This document shows, one piece after another, positions 13,945 to 22,010 of a DNA stretch of 64,000 bases. Position numbers and translations under genes: made by a program. The notes beneath the pieces were generated by a model. The model made no database searches and was not told the origin of the DNA. It was given only the letters and a program-made list of their open reading frames with translations. Position 1 is the first letter of the stretch; each line of letters starts with the position of its first letter. Source of the stretch: RPQJ01 sp963732415 (lineage in GTDB: Bacteria; Pseudomonadota; Gammaproteobacteria; Steroidobacterales; Steroidobacteraceae); assembly GCA_963732415.1 (NCBI GenBank), contig CAVSZK010000019.1, forward strand, positions 806,001-870,000, read 5' to 3'.

Positions 13945-14636
13945 GACAGCACCTGCTCGCCTCGCTCGAGACGCTGGAACACCTGCTTCGCCTGGATCAG
14001 GTCGAGCCAGGCCTTGCGCTTCTCGCCGGGACTCCTGAGCAGGTAGGCCGGGTGGTAGATCACCATCAGCGGACGTTGCCGGGCGCCGAGGCCATGCACG
14101 CGACCACGGAGTTTCGCGAGCGCAGCGTCCGTTTCGAGCAGCGTCTGCGCTGCAACCCTGCCCACGGCCACGATCAGCGCCGGATCGACCAGTTCAATCT
14201 GGCGCTCGAGATAACCACGGCAGCTGCGCGCTTCTTCGGGCCGCGGGTCGCGGTTCCCCGGCGGACGGCACTTGAGCACGTTCGCGATGTAGACATCCTC
14301 GCGCGCCAGCCCGAGGGCCCTGAGCATCGCGGTCAGCAGTTGCCCGGCGCGACCGACGAAAGGCTCGCCCTGCCGGTCCTCTTCGGCACCCGGTGCCTCG
14401 CCTATGAACATCCAGCGCGCCGCGCGGCTGCCGACACCGAACACGGTCTGTGTGCGTGTGGAATGGAGATCGCAGCGCCGGCATGCCGCGACGGTCGCGC
14501 CCAGCGCGTCCCAGTCGAGCGCAGTGGCGTCGAGGTCGCCTGTCGTGGCCTCGGCAGGCTCCAGGGCCAGCCCGCGCCGGACGTACACATCCACGCCCAG
14601 TGCCTCGAGGTAAGCCGCCTGACGAGCGTCCACCAC
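13941..14636 (-). CDS. Uracil-DNA glycosylase, family 4 (Fe-S)
   Basis: A 231-residue DNA repair enzyme that removes uracil arising from cytosine deamination. The active-site motif GEAPGAEED is at residues 79-87 and the second motif HPAYLLRSP is near 205. Four cysteines in the expected places (C52, C55, C123, C139) should hold the 4Fe-4S cluster of family 4/5 enzymes. About 45 N-terminal residues precede the catalytic core. Translation starts at tandem GTG codons (14636 or 14633), 12 bp after pssA. It is not the family 1 Ung enzyme. Confidence 0.92.
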   Translation of the reverse strand: MVDARQAAYLEALGVDVYVRRGLALEPAEATTGDLDATALDWDALGATVAACRRCDLHSTRTQTVFGVGSRAARWMFIGEAPGAEEDRQGEPFVGRAGQLLTAMLRALGLAREDVYIANVLKCRPPGNRDPRPEEARSCRGYLERQIELVDPALIVAVGRVAAQTLLETDAALAKLRGRVHGLGARQRPLMVIYHPAYLLRSPGEKRKAWLDLIQAKQVFQRLERGEQVLS

Positions 14637-14648
14637 TTTGTGGCCCTG

Positions 14649-15458
14649 CTACTTCTTCTTCCCGGCCGCCGCTTGCGCCGTGCCGCGGCGACCGCGCGTA
14701 AGCCGGCGCCATGCCCAGACGAGCGGCCCGGAGAGTGCGTAGAGACCGAACAGGCCGAACAGCATCTCGGGCGGACTCGAGCCCACGACGATGAAGGCGA
14801 GCGGGATCAGCACCAGCAGTGCGAACGGGACCCGCTTGTTCAGGTTGAAGTCCTTGCCGCTCAGGTAGGGGAAACGGCTGATCATCAGGCTGCCCGCCAC
14901 CGAGGCGACGACGAACGCCAGCACCAGCGCGCGCAGGCCTTCGCGCTGCAGGTCATTCAGCATCCAGACGAAGCCCGCCAGCAGCGCGGCACCGGAAGGG
15001 CTGGGCAGCCCCTCGAAGTAACGCTTGTCGGCGGTCGCGGAACGCGCGTTGAAGCGCGCGAGCCGGAAAGCCGCGCAGGCCGTGTAGAAAAAGGTCGCCA
15101 GCCAGCCGATCCGCCCCCATACGGCGCCGTACTCGGCGATGCGTACGACTCCCCACTGGTAGGCCACGACACCCGGCGCAACCCCGAACGCGACCATGTC
15201 GGAAAGGCTGTCGAATTCCTTGCCGAACTCGCTCTGGGTATTCGTCCAGCGTGCGATCCGGCCATCCAGCCCATCGCACACCAGCGCCACGAAGATCGCG
15301 ATGCCGGCGCGATCGAAATTTCCGTCCGTCGCGGCCACGATTGCGTAGAAGCCCGAGAACAGGACCGCGGTCGTGAACAGGTTGGGCAGCAGGTAGATGC
15401 CGCGGCCGCGCGGCCTTGGGGCGGGCGCGCCGGGAGTTCCGGTGGAGTCGGTGGTCAT
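14649..15458 (-). CDS. pssA: CDP-diacylglycerol-serine O-phosphatidyltransferase
   Basis: A 269-residue membrane enzyme that makes phosphatidylserine, the precursor of phosphatidylethanolamine. The CDP-alcohol phosphotransferase signature is present as DGLDGRIARW, then a glycine and two aspartates in GKEFDSLSD. About eight hydrophobic helices follow LLPNLFTTAVLFSGFYAIV. I chose the ATG at 15458 because the family start is the basic stretch before the first helix; a longer frame to 15512 looks non-coding. The protein ends in lysines. It is the membrane-embedded PssA type, not the E. coli PLD-type enzyme. Confidence 0.93.
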   Translation of the reverse strand: MTTDSTGTPGAPAPRPRGRGIYLLPNLFTTAVLFSGFYAIVAATDGNFDRAGIAIFVALVCDGLDGRIARWTNTQSEFGKEFDSLSDMVAFGVAPGVVAYQWGVVRIAEYGAVWGRIGWLATFFYTACAAFRLARFNARSATADKRYFEGLPSPSGAALLAGFVWMLNDLQREGLRALVLAFVVASVAGSLMISRFPYLSGKDFNLNKRVPFALLVLIPLAFIVVGSSPPEMLFGLFGLYALSGPLVWAWRRLTRGRRGTAQAAAGKKK

Positions 15459-15552
15459 GTTCACCCAGGCGGTGTGGCTTGGATCATCATAGGTAGACCG
15501 CGCCGCCCGCACAACGAAAAGCTGCCGCCCGGAATGGGTCCGACGCCCTCTC

Positions 15553-15561
15553 TGCTAGAAT
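15553..15561 (+). promoter_or_regulatory. Candidate extended -10 promoter of proS
   Basis: TGcTAGAAT fits an extended -10 element (TGn plus five of six consensus bases) and lies 37 bp before the proS ATG in the 140-bp divergent gap between pssA and proS. No clear -35 box is seen, as is usual for extended -10 promoters. Confidence 0.45.
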
Positions 15562-15598
15562 TCACGGTCGCGCGACCACTCGCTGCACCGGTACCAAG

Positions 15599-17332
15599 AT
15601 GCGACTTTCGACCTACCCGATCAATACCTTGCGGGACGTCCCCGCCGACGCGGAAGTGGTCAGCCACCAGCTGATGCTCAGGGCAGGGCTCATCCGCCGC
15701 CTGGCTGCAGGCATGTACACCTGGCTGCCGCTCGGCTTGCGGGTGTTGCGCAAGGTGGAAGCCATCGTACGTGAGGAGATGAACCGCGCCGGGGCGATCG
15801 AGTTGCTGATGCCAACGGTCCAGCCCGCGGAACTCTGGCAGGAATCCGGCCGCTGGGAGCAGTTCGGCCCCGAACTGCTTCGCATCCGCGACCGCCACGA
15901 CCGTTCGTTCTGCTTCGGCCCGACGCACGAGGAAGTGATCACCGACCTCGCGCGGCGCGAGTTGAAGAGCTACAGGCAGCTGCCGGTCAATTTCTACCAG
16001 ATCCAGACCAAGTTCCGCGACGAGATCCGCCCGCGGTTCGGCGTGATGCGCGCGCGCGAATTCACGATGAAGGACGCGTACTCATTCCACCTCGACGCCG
16101 ACTCGCTCGAGCAGGGATACCAGGCGATGCACGAGGCGTACACGCGCATCTTCTCGCGCATGAACCTGCGTTTCCGTGCCGTGCGCGCAGACACTGGCAG
16201 CATCGGCGGAAACGCGTCGCAGGAATTCCACGTGCTCGCCGATTCCGGAGAGGATGCGATCGCCTTCTCGGACGCGGATGGCTACGCGGCCAACCTGGAG
16301 ATGGCAGAAGCCATGCCGCCGTCCGAGCCCCGGCGGGCTCCCGCCGCCGTGATGGCAAAGGTGCCGACGCCCGGCACCCGCACGATCGCCGAGCTGACGG
16401 CATTACTCGGAATCGAGGCCTCGGCCTGCCTGAAGACGCTGCTGGTCGAGGGCAGCGATGGCGGCGTCGTCGCGCTGGTCGTACGCGGCGACCACGAGCT
16501 GAACGCGGTCAAGGCTCAGAAGCTGCCGGGTGTTGCCTCGCCGCTCCGGATGGCGACGCCCGAGCAGGTGCGCGCTGCCACGGGCTGCGAACCCGGGTAC
16601 ATCGGCCCGCTGCGGCTCGCCAGTGACGCCGGGGTGCCGGTCAGCGTGTACGCAGACCACGCGGCAGCAGGCGCGGCCGACTTCGTCTGCGGTGCGAACG
16701 AACGCGATGCGCACCTGACGGGCGTGAACTGGGGCCGCGACCTGCCGGAGCCGCTGGCGGTGGACATCCGCAACGTCGTGGCAGGCGACCCGAGCCCTTC
16801 CGGGCAGGGCCGGCTCGATATCGCCCGCGGGATCGAGGTCGGTCACATTTTCCAGCTCGGACGCAAGTACAGCGAGGCCATGAAGGCCGAGGTGCTCGAC
16901 GAATCAGGCAAGTCCGTGACCATGTTCATGGGCTGCTACGGCATCGGTGTGACGCGCGTCGTGGCAGCCGCCATCGAACAGAACCACGATGATCGCGGTA
17001 TCGTGTGGCCGGAGCCGATTGCACCTTTCCACGTGTCGCTGATCCCGATCAACCTGCAGAAGTCCGAGCGCGTCCGCGAGACGTCGGAGCGGCTCTACCT
17101 CGAGCTGCAGGAGGCCGGTTTCGACGTGCTGTTCGACGATCGCGATGCGCGCCCCGGCGTGAAGTTCGCCGACGACGAACTGGTAGGCATCCCGCATCGC
17201 ATCGTGGTGGGCGACAAGGGGCTCGAGCGCGGCGTACTCGAGTACAAGCCCCGCTCGGGCGAAGGCGCCTGCGACGTTCCGCTCGCCACGATCGTGGAGT
17301 TCGTCAGGGAGCGCACGCGCGCGCGGAATTGA
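15599..17332 (+). CDS. proS: Prolyl-tRNA synthetase (bacterial type)
   Basis: A 577-residue class II synthetase charging tRNA-Pro. Motif 2 is in KFRDEIRPRFGVMRAREF (about residues 138-155) and motif 3 is in GCYGIGVTRVVAA (about 445-457). Between them an insertion of about 170 residues (around 225-400) corresponds to the INS editing domain that hydrolyses Ala-tRNA-Pro, marking the bacterial form. The C-terminal anticodon domain includes LFDDRDARPGVKFADDELVG. A lytic transglycosylase gene starts 1 bp after the stop, a frequent pairing in gammaproteobacteria. Confidence 0.98.
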   Translation: MRLSTYPINTLRDVPADAEVVSHQLMLRAGLIRRLAAGMYTWLPLGLRVLRKVEAIVREEMNRAGAIELLMPTVQPAELWQESGRWEQFGPELLRIRDRHDRSFCFGPTHEEVITDLARRELKSYRQLPVNFYQIQTKFRDEIRPRFGVMRAREFTMKDAYSFHLDADSLEQGYQAMHEAYTRIFSRMNLRFRAVRADTGSIGGNASQEFHVLADSGEDAIAFSDADGYAANLEMAEAMPPSEPRRAPAAVMAKVPTPGTRTIAELTALLGIEASACLKTLLVEGSDGGVVALVVRGDHELNAVKAQKLPGVASPLRMATPEQVRAATGCEPGYIGPLRLASDAGVPVSVYADHAAAGAADFVCGANERDAHLTGVNWGRDLPEPLAVDIRNVVAGDPSPSGQGRLDIARGIEVGHIFQLGRKYSEAMKAEVLDESGKSVTMFMGCYGIGVTRVVAAAIEQNHDDRGIVWPEPIAPFHVSLIPINLQKSERVRETSERLYLELQEAGFDVLFDDRDARPGVKFADDELVGIPHRIVVGDKGLERGVLEYKPRSGEGACDVPLATIVEFVRERTRARN

Positions 17333-17333
17333 G

Positions 17334-17912
17334 ATGCGCCTACCCGTGCCACTCGTCGCGGTGTTCGCGCTGCTCGCCGCGCTTCCGGCGGCCGCGGCAC
17401 GCGCCGACCGGCAGATGGACCCGGAGCTGCGCGGCGTCATCGCCGAGGCGCTCGAGCCCTCGCAGTGCTTCGAGGATCGCTATGAACAGGCGGTCTGGGT
17501 CGCCTACATGGAGCCGCGCCTCGGTCGCTACGTGAAAGACCAGCGCGAACGCGAGCAGATCCTGCACCACGTCCACTGCGAAGCCCGGCGCGTGGACATT
17601 CCGCCCGAACTCGTGCTCGCCGTCATGGACGTGGAGAGCCGGTTCGACCGCTACGCGGTGTCCTCAGCCGGCGCGGTCGGTCTCATGCAGGTCATGCCGT
17701 TCTGGCCGCGCGAACTGGGGATGACCAACGAACAGCTGGTGCGCATCAGCGACAACGTGCGCATGGGTACCACGATCCTCGGCTACTACCTGCGCAAGGA
17801 GCGCGGCAACTACCAGCGCGCCCTGCAGCGATACAACGGCAGCCTGGGGCGACCCGACTACTCGGACCTGGTGATCGACCGGCTGGTCTCGCGCTGGCGC
17901 TACGCGCACTGA
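17334..17912 (+). CDS. Lytic transglycosylase, SLT domain
   Basis: A 192-residue exported protein. Residues 1-24 form a signal peptide ending AAAARA. The SLT/lysozyme-like domain shows the catalytic glutamate E101 in MDVESRFDRYAVS, followed by SAGAVGLMQVMPFW and RYNGS. It should cleave the peptidoglycan glycan strand in the periplasm without water, leaving an anhydromuramic end. There is no lipobox, so it is probably soluble. It follows proS almost without a gap and likely shares its promoter. Confidence 0.93.
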   Translation: MRLPVPLVAVFALLAALPAAAARADRQMDPELRGVIAEALEPSQCFEDRYEQAVWVAYMEPRLGRYVKDQREREQILHHVHCEARRVDIPPELVLAVMDVESRFDRYAVSSAGAVGLMQVMPFWPRELGMTNEQLVRISDNVRMGTTILGYYLRKERGNYQRALQRYNGSLGRPDYSDLVIDRLVSRWRYAH

Positions 17913-17921
17913 ACGCGGCGG

Positions 17922-18209
17922 TCAGGCGGTGCGGAACTCCGCGGGACGCCTGCCGGGATCCGACACACCAATTTCCTCGATCTCGACCGAGGTGACCTGC
18001 GACGCCGGCGATCCGTGCCACAACCAGTCACAGAGTGCCGCCACCGCCGCCGACTCGCCGCAGGCAAGCACTTCGACCCGGCCGTCGTCCAGGTTGCGGG
18101 CATGCCCGGTGAGGCCGAGCTCGATCGCGCGCTGGCGGGTGCTGGCACGGTAGAAGACACCCTGCACGCGCCCGGCGACCAGACAACGGCGCGCGACCCA
18201 CTCACTCAT
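17922..18209 (-). CDS. Acylphosphatase
   Basis: A 95-residue small enzyme that hydrolyses the acyl-phosphate bond. The phosphate-binding loop is GRVQGVFYR with the key arginine R21, and the catalytic asparagine is N39 in GHARNLDDGRVEV. GVFYR and GHARN differ slightly from the usual GVGFR and GWVRN but keep the functional residues. I chose the ATG at 18209; the frame upstream overlaps the DUF4398 gene. It lies 7 bp after that gene on the same strand. Confidence 0.92.
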   Translation of the reverse strand: MSEWVARRCLVAGRVQGVFYRASTRQRAIELGLTGHARNLDDGRVEVLACGESAAVAALCDWLWHGSPASQVTSVEIEEIGVSDPGRRPAEFRTA

Positions 18210-18216
18210 TCGAGGC

Positions 18217-18567
18217 CTACGGGTTCGATTCCGGGGCCGGGGTAGCTGCCGGGGGCACTTCCGACGCCTGGGCCTGCTCGGCCAGCTTGCGCGCCTCGAT
18301 GGCCTTTTCGCGTGCCTGGTCGGCTTCATCGCGCGCCATCCTGAAATCGCCCATGCTGGAGTGCGACTTGGCGCTGGCGAGGAGTTTCTGGGCGTCGGCA
18401 AGCGTATCGGGAGCGTATCGCTCCGCACCGGCCTTCTGCGCCGCGACGATGGCCTGCCGCGCGTTACTCATTTCCTGCACAGGCCAGCCGGCACACGCCG
18501 ACGCCAGCGCCGCACCCAGCAGCGCAGCCGCGATGATCTGGAGGTCGAGGATGCGTCGGAGTTTCAT
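18217..18567 (-). CDS. DUF4398 putative lipoprotein
   Basis: A 116-residue exported protein. The N-terminal hydrophobic segment (residues 10-24) ends LASACAG, a weak lipobox, so lipid attachment at C25 is plausible. The mature part is a helical hairpin, rich in Ala, Glu and Lys (ARQAIVAAQKAGAERYAPD, then MARDEADQAREKAIEARKLA), as in DUF4398 proteins, and ends in a Pro/Ala tail. The function of the family is unknown, although it is often found beside OmpA-type envelope proteins. It is divergent from wrbA. Confidence 0.85.
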   Translation of the reverse strand: MKLRRILDLQIIAAALLGAALASACAGWPVQEMSNARQAIVAAQKAGAERYAPDTLADAQKLLASAKSHSSMGDFRMARDEADQAREKAIEARKLAEQAQASEVPPAATPAPESNP

Positions 18568-18678
18568 GGCTTTTTTCAGGCTGACGAATGCACGCTAGCA
18601 ACTGCACCCTGTACCGTCAAGGCTGCTGGATCTAGAATCCGCGCGCGCCCGGCGCGCGCCAACCGGGAAGAATTTCAG

Positions 18679-19281
18679 ATGACAGAAGTGCTGGTTCTCT
18701 ATTACTCGCGAAACGGCAGCACGGCTGAACTCGCGCGGCAGGTCGCACGCGGCGTCGAGTCCGTGGCCGGCGCCCGGGCCAGGGTCCGGACCGTACCGGC
18801 GGTGTCGCCGGTGACCGAGGCGACCGAACCGGCCGTGCCGCAGTCGGGGCCGCCGTTCGCGACCCACGACGACCTGCGCGAATGCAACGGACTCGTATTC
18901 GGCAGCCCGACTCGTTTCGGCAACATGGCCGCGCCGCTCAAGTATTTCCTCGACAGCACCAGCGCCCTTTGGCTGAACGGCGCACTCGACCGCAAGCCGG
19001 CCGGCGTGTTCACGTCGACCAGTTCCCTGCACGGTGGACAGGAGTCCACGCTGCTGACGATGATGATCCCGCTGCTGCATCATGGCATGTACCTGGTCGG
19101 CCTGCCGTTCACCGCGGAGGCCATGAATCGTACCCGCAGCGGTGGCACGCCATACGGCGCCAGCCATTTCGCAGCGGGCAAGACCGATACGAAGCCGAGC
19201 GACGACGAGCGCGAACTCGCGCAACTGCTCGGGCGGCGCGTCGCGGAAGCGGCGGTCGCGCTCGGCCCGTTACGCGGCTGA
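18679..19281 (+). CDS. wrbA: NAD(P)H:quinone oxidoreductase WrbA
   Basis: A 200-residue flavodoxin-like FMN protein that reduces quinones by two electrons. The FMN phosphate loop is YYSRNGST (residues 8-15), and the flavin-binding segments GSPTRFGNMAAPLKYFLD and TSTSSLHGGQESTL are conserved. The C-terminus has GTPYGASHFAG-like sequence (GGTPYGASHFAAG). I chose the ATG at 18679. A TAGAAT element at 18633-18638 could be its -10 box. The following DUF2069 gene and the hda block match the order in Pseudomonas. Confidence 0.95.
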   Translation: MTEVLVLYYSRNGSTAELARQVARGVESVAGARARVRTVPAVSPVTEATEPAVPQSGPPFATHDDLRECNGLVFGSPTRFGNMAAPLKYFLDSTSALWLNGALDRKPAGVFTSTSSLHGGQESTLLTMMIPLLHHGMYLVGLPFTAEAMNRTRSGGTPYGASHFAAGKTDTKPSDDERELAQLLGRRVAEAAVALGPLRG

Positions 19282-19284
19282 ACC

Positions 19285-19662
19285 ATGGTCGCCGGCAACC
19301 AGCGGCACCGCGCGCTCGCGCATCGTTTCGTCCTCGCCAGCCTGTTGCTGCTCGCAGCCTCCAGCATCGCGGGCGTCGTCGTCGGGTGGAGCGGGACGCC
19401 GTCGGCGATCCTCGCCGCCGTGCTGCTTCCGCCGCTGGCCCTTCCGCTGCCGGGAATCCTGCGTGGCAACCGCCGGACCCACGCCTGGGCAACGCTATGC
19501 GTCGCGCCGGCATTCGTCTATGGGATTACCGAGGTAATCGCGAACCCGGGTACGAGGCCCTTGTCCGCGTTGATCCTGGGCTCGAGCCTGCTGCTGTTCT
19601 TCTCGCTGGTAGCGTACCTGCGGGTAACGCGGCCTCAGTCTCGAGTTACACCGACGCCCTGA
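19285..19662 (+). CDS. DUF2069 small membrane protein
   Basis: A 125-residue protein with four predicted membrane helices (about residues 15-33, 38-56, 68-85 and 95-112). It matches the DUF2069 family, whose members usually lie next to wrbA in gammaproteobacteria. No function is known. It starts 3 bp after wrbA, and its last 28 bp overlap the convergent end of hda. Confidence 0.88.
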   Translation: MVAGNQRHRALAHRFVLASLLLLAASSIAGVVVGWSGTPSAILAAVLLPPLALPLPGILRGNRRTHAWATLCVAPAFVYGITEVIANPGTRPLSALILGSSLLLFFSLVAYLRVTRPQSRVTPTP

Positions 19663-20339
19663 TCCTCAAGCGCCTGGCGCAGGAACGGCACGGTCAGGCG
19701 GCGCTGTGCCACCAGCGACGCCTCGTCCAGCCGGTCCAGTACGGCGCACAGCGTGTGCATGTCGCGCGGCAACCGGTGCACGAGGTAGAGGGCACCGTCA
19801 AGCGAGAGATCGAGACCGCGCCGCGCAGCCCGCAATCGCAGCGCCTCGACCTGCCCCGCGTCGTCGAGTTCGTGCAACTGGTGCACCGAGCCCGCCAGCA
19901 GCCTCGAACGCAGGTCGGGCAGCTGGAACTCCACCGCGGCCGGCGGCTGCCCGGACGCCACGCACAGCCTGCCCGGGCCGTCCTGCATCAGCGTGTAAAG
20001 CCGGAACAGCGCCTGGTTCCAGGCGGCATCGCGGGAGACCTCCTCCATTCCGTCGAGGCAGACCAGGTCCAGGTTCTCGCAACCCTCGAGCCAGCCAGGC
20101 TCGGCGCCAGCCAACGGATCGAGGTAGCCCGCCGACCCGCCGCGGTCGGCAGCCGATGCGCAGGCCGCCTGCAGCAGGTGTGTCTTGCCCGTTCCGCTCC
20201 GGCCCCAGATCCAGAGCACGCGAAAAGCGGGGCGACCCGCGCCGGACAGCAGCTCGACGACCTCGCCGTTGCGACCGGGAACGAAGCTCTCGAGCCTTGC
20301 GCTGTCCCGCAGCCCGACACCGAGCGGCAGCTGTCTCAT
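19635..20339 (-). CDS. hda: DnaA regulatory inactivator Hda
   Basis: A 234-residue AAA+ protein that stimulates ATP hydrolysis by DnaA when bound to the DNA clamp, limiting re-initiation of replication. The N-terminal clamp-binding peptide is visible as QLPL at residues 3-6. Walker A is GRSGTGKT (46-53), and CLDGMEEVSRD is the Walker B region. I chose the ATG at 20339 since this places the clamp motif at the extreme N-terminus; upstream sequence belongs to the neighbouring gene. It follows the phosphatidyltransferase gene by 5 bp. Confidence 0.94.
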   Translation of the reverse strand: MRQLPLGVGLRDSARLESFVPGRNGEVVELLSGAGRPAFRVLWIWGRSGTGKTHLLQAACASAADRGGSAGYLDPLAGAEPGWLEGCENLDLVCLDGMEEVSRDAAWNQALFRLYTLMQDGPGRLCVASGQPPAAVEFQLPDLRSRLLAGSVHQLHELDDAGQVEALRLRAARRGLDLSLDGALYLVHRLPRDMHTLCAVLDRLDEASLVAQRRLTVPFLRQALEDQGVGVTRD

Positions 20340-20344
20340 CTCGC

Positions 20345-20908
20345 TCAGGCGGCCGGCGCCGTGCGCGCGGCAGAAAGGGCCCGCCGCGAATACACCAGCA
20401 CGTAGTCGAGCCCACTCACCGCAGTGGTGACGAATGCCAGCGCACCGAAAGCGGCGATCGCCTGCTGCGACGGCCATGCGTAAGCGGCCTGCGCTACTAC
20501 GGCGAGGCAGAACAGGATCTGGCAGAAAGTATTCAACTTGCTCGGGCGAGTGGGCTGGCCGTGAATCGGGCCGAGCAGCGCACGGTATGCGATTGCGCCA
20601 ATCACGATCACCACGTCACGCAACAGCACCGTCGCCGTGAGCCACCACGGCGCGAGCTTCGCGATGCTGAGACAGACGAACACCGTCACCAGCAGCAACT
20701 TGTCCGCAAGAGGGTCGAGGTGCTTGCCGAGTTCGGTGGACCACCCGAAGCGCTTGGCCAGGAACCCGTCGAGCCCGTCCGTGAACGCGGCGATCGCAAA
20801 TATCGCCAGCACCATTGGGTAGTGACCCTGCATGATGCCGTGCGCCACTGGATACACGAGCACGATGCGCAGCACGCAGAGCAGGTTCGGCAGGAACCGC
20901 AGGCTCAT
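20345..20908 (-). CDS. CDP-alcohol phosphatidyltransferase (PgsA-like)
   Basis: A 187-residue membrane enzyme with about five helices. The family signature DG(x2)AR appears as DGLDGFLAKRFGW, followed by GKHLDPLADK with the catalytic aspartates. It probably joins CDP-diacylglycerol to an alcohol such as glycerol-3-phosphate. The Pseudomonas homologue beside hda is also a CDP-alcohol phosphatidyltransferase, but the main pgsA gene usually lies elsewhere (near uvrC), so the exact acceptor is open. The ATG overlaps the DUF2066 stop. Confidence 0.85.
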   Translation of the reverse strand: MSLRFLPNLLCVLRIVLVYPVAHGIMQGHYPMVLAIFAIAAFTDGLDGFLAKRFGWSTELGKHLDPLADKLLLVTVFVCLSIAKLAPWWLTATVLLRDVVIVIGAIAYRALLGPIHGQPTRPSKLNTFCQILFCLAVVAQAAYAWPSQQAIAAFGALAFVTTAVSGLDYVLVYSRRALSAARTAPAA

Positions 20909-21915
20909 GGCACGTAGTCGAAGTCCGGCGCCGGCGTGCCCTCCGCCCCCGCGGCAGCCGCGGGCACCAGGTGAGAGTCGAGTGCCGCGATCCGGCGCAG
21001 CAGCTCGATGTCCCCGCGCAGGGTGAGGTCCAGCCTGACTACCCGGTTGTCGAGCCCGGCAACCCCGACGGCGCGCACCAGACTCAAGGACTCGAGGTAA
21101 TCGACCAGGCCGGCATACGCCCTCACGTCCTCGACTCCGCCTACCCGAATCGCGATCGTCGAGACTCCACGGCTCGACGCCGGTGCATACCGGTCCGCGA
21201 GCGAGTCGGCGGCAAGGTCGATGCCGTCCTGCAGGCCGCCGTCGTCGCGCGCAGTCCGACCGCCGTCGCTGAAAGCCCAGGTGATGGGCCCGCCAGTTCC
21301 GACACCGGCCAGCAGGGGCTGCCTGCCACCCCACTCGCCCGGCATGGCCGCAGCCTGGCCCCCGGCCAGCACCGCGCGCACCTGCTCGGCGCCAACTGCC
21401 TGATCCGGCCAGGTGATGGGAAGGCCACGCGCAAGGGCCGCGTGCTCGATTTCGGCACGCTCCGGGACGCGATCCGAGGCCAGCACCGCCCGCTGCCCGC
21501 CGCCCACCGAGGGAACCACCAGCAGCACGACCGTTACGGGTCGCTCCATCGGCCAGAACGGCAACTGGGCCTTCTGCAGCAGCCCGTCCATCGCCGGAGC
21601 ATCGAAACCCACCTTGAGCATCTGGTCGGCCGACGTGGAGTATCGCTGGACATAACGGGAAGGATCAGCCGCCGCCGCCGCAACCACCGGATTCGAAGCT
21701 GCGTCGCGCCGCCCCGAGGCGCGTACCGCAGCCGAACGCAGGGCGTCGCCGAATCCCGCGTTGCGGTCGGCCGCCGTCGCGCCGGCAAGCGGCACCACGG
21801 CCTCGTAGACGGCCACATCGGCTACGGCCCCCCATGGCTGGGCCAGCAGCACGAGGCACATCAGGGTCTGGAGGGCCAGTCCGCCCTTGCTCACGGTGCG
21901 TGTTTGTCTGTGCAT
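20905..21915 (-). CDS. DUF2066 exported protein
   Basis: A 336-residue protein with a signal peptide (residues 1-33, ending GAVAD). The DUF2066 features are visible: VPLAG near the start of the mature part, YSTSADQMLKVGFD, then FWPMERPVTVVLLVV. The family is periplasmic and of unknown function, and it is nearly always encoded opposite purM. Its stop overlaps the start of the PgsA-like gene by 4 bp. Confidence 0.88.
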   Translation of the reverse strand: MHRQTRTVSKGGLALQTLMCLVLLAQPWGAVADVAVYEAVVPLAGATAADRNAGFGDALRSAAVRASGRRDAASNPVVAAAAADPSRYVQRYSTSADQMLKVGFDAPAMDGLLQKAQLPFWPMERPVTVVLLVVPSVGGGQRAVLASDRVPERAEIEHAALARGLPITWPDQAVGAEQVRAVLAGGQAAAMPGEWGGRQPLLAGVGTGGPITWAFSDGGRTARDDGGLQDGIDLAADSLADRYAPASSRGVSTIAIRVGGVEDVRAYAGLVDYLESLSLVRAVGVAGLDNRVVRLDLTLRGDIELLRRIAALDSHLVPAAAAGAEGTPAPDFDYVP

Positions 21916-21975
21916 TGGTCGGCGGGAGTTCGGCCTTGCCGGCGCACGTGTAAAATACCACAGCCTCGACGAAGT

Positions 21976-21999
21976 CCGCGGGGCAGGACCGCCCCGCGG
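21976..21999 (+). promoter_or_regulatory. GC-rich stem-loop in the purM leader
   Basis: Perfect 9-bp arms ccgcggggc and gccccgcgg enclose a 6-base loop (aggacc). The stem ends just before, and partly overlaps, the purine-rich gggaga that serves as the purM ribosome-binding site, so it could hide it. A -10-like TAAAAT lies upstream at 21951-21956. Confidence 0.4.
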
Positions 22000-22010
22000 G
22001 AGACGACTCG

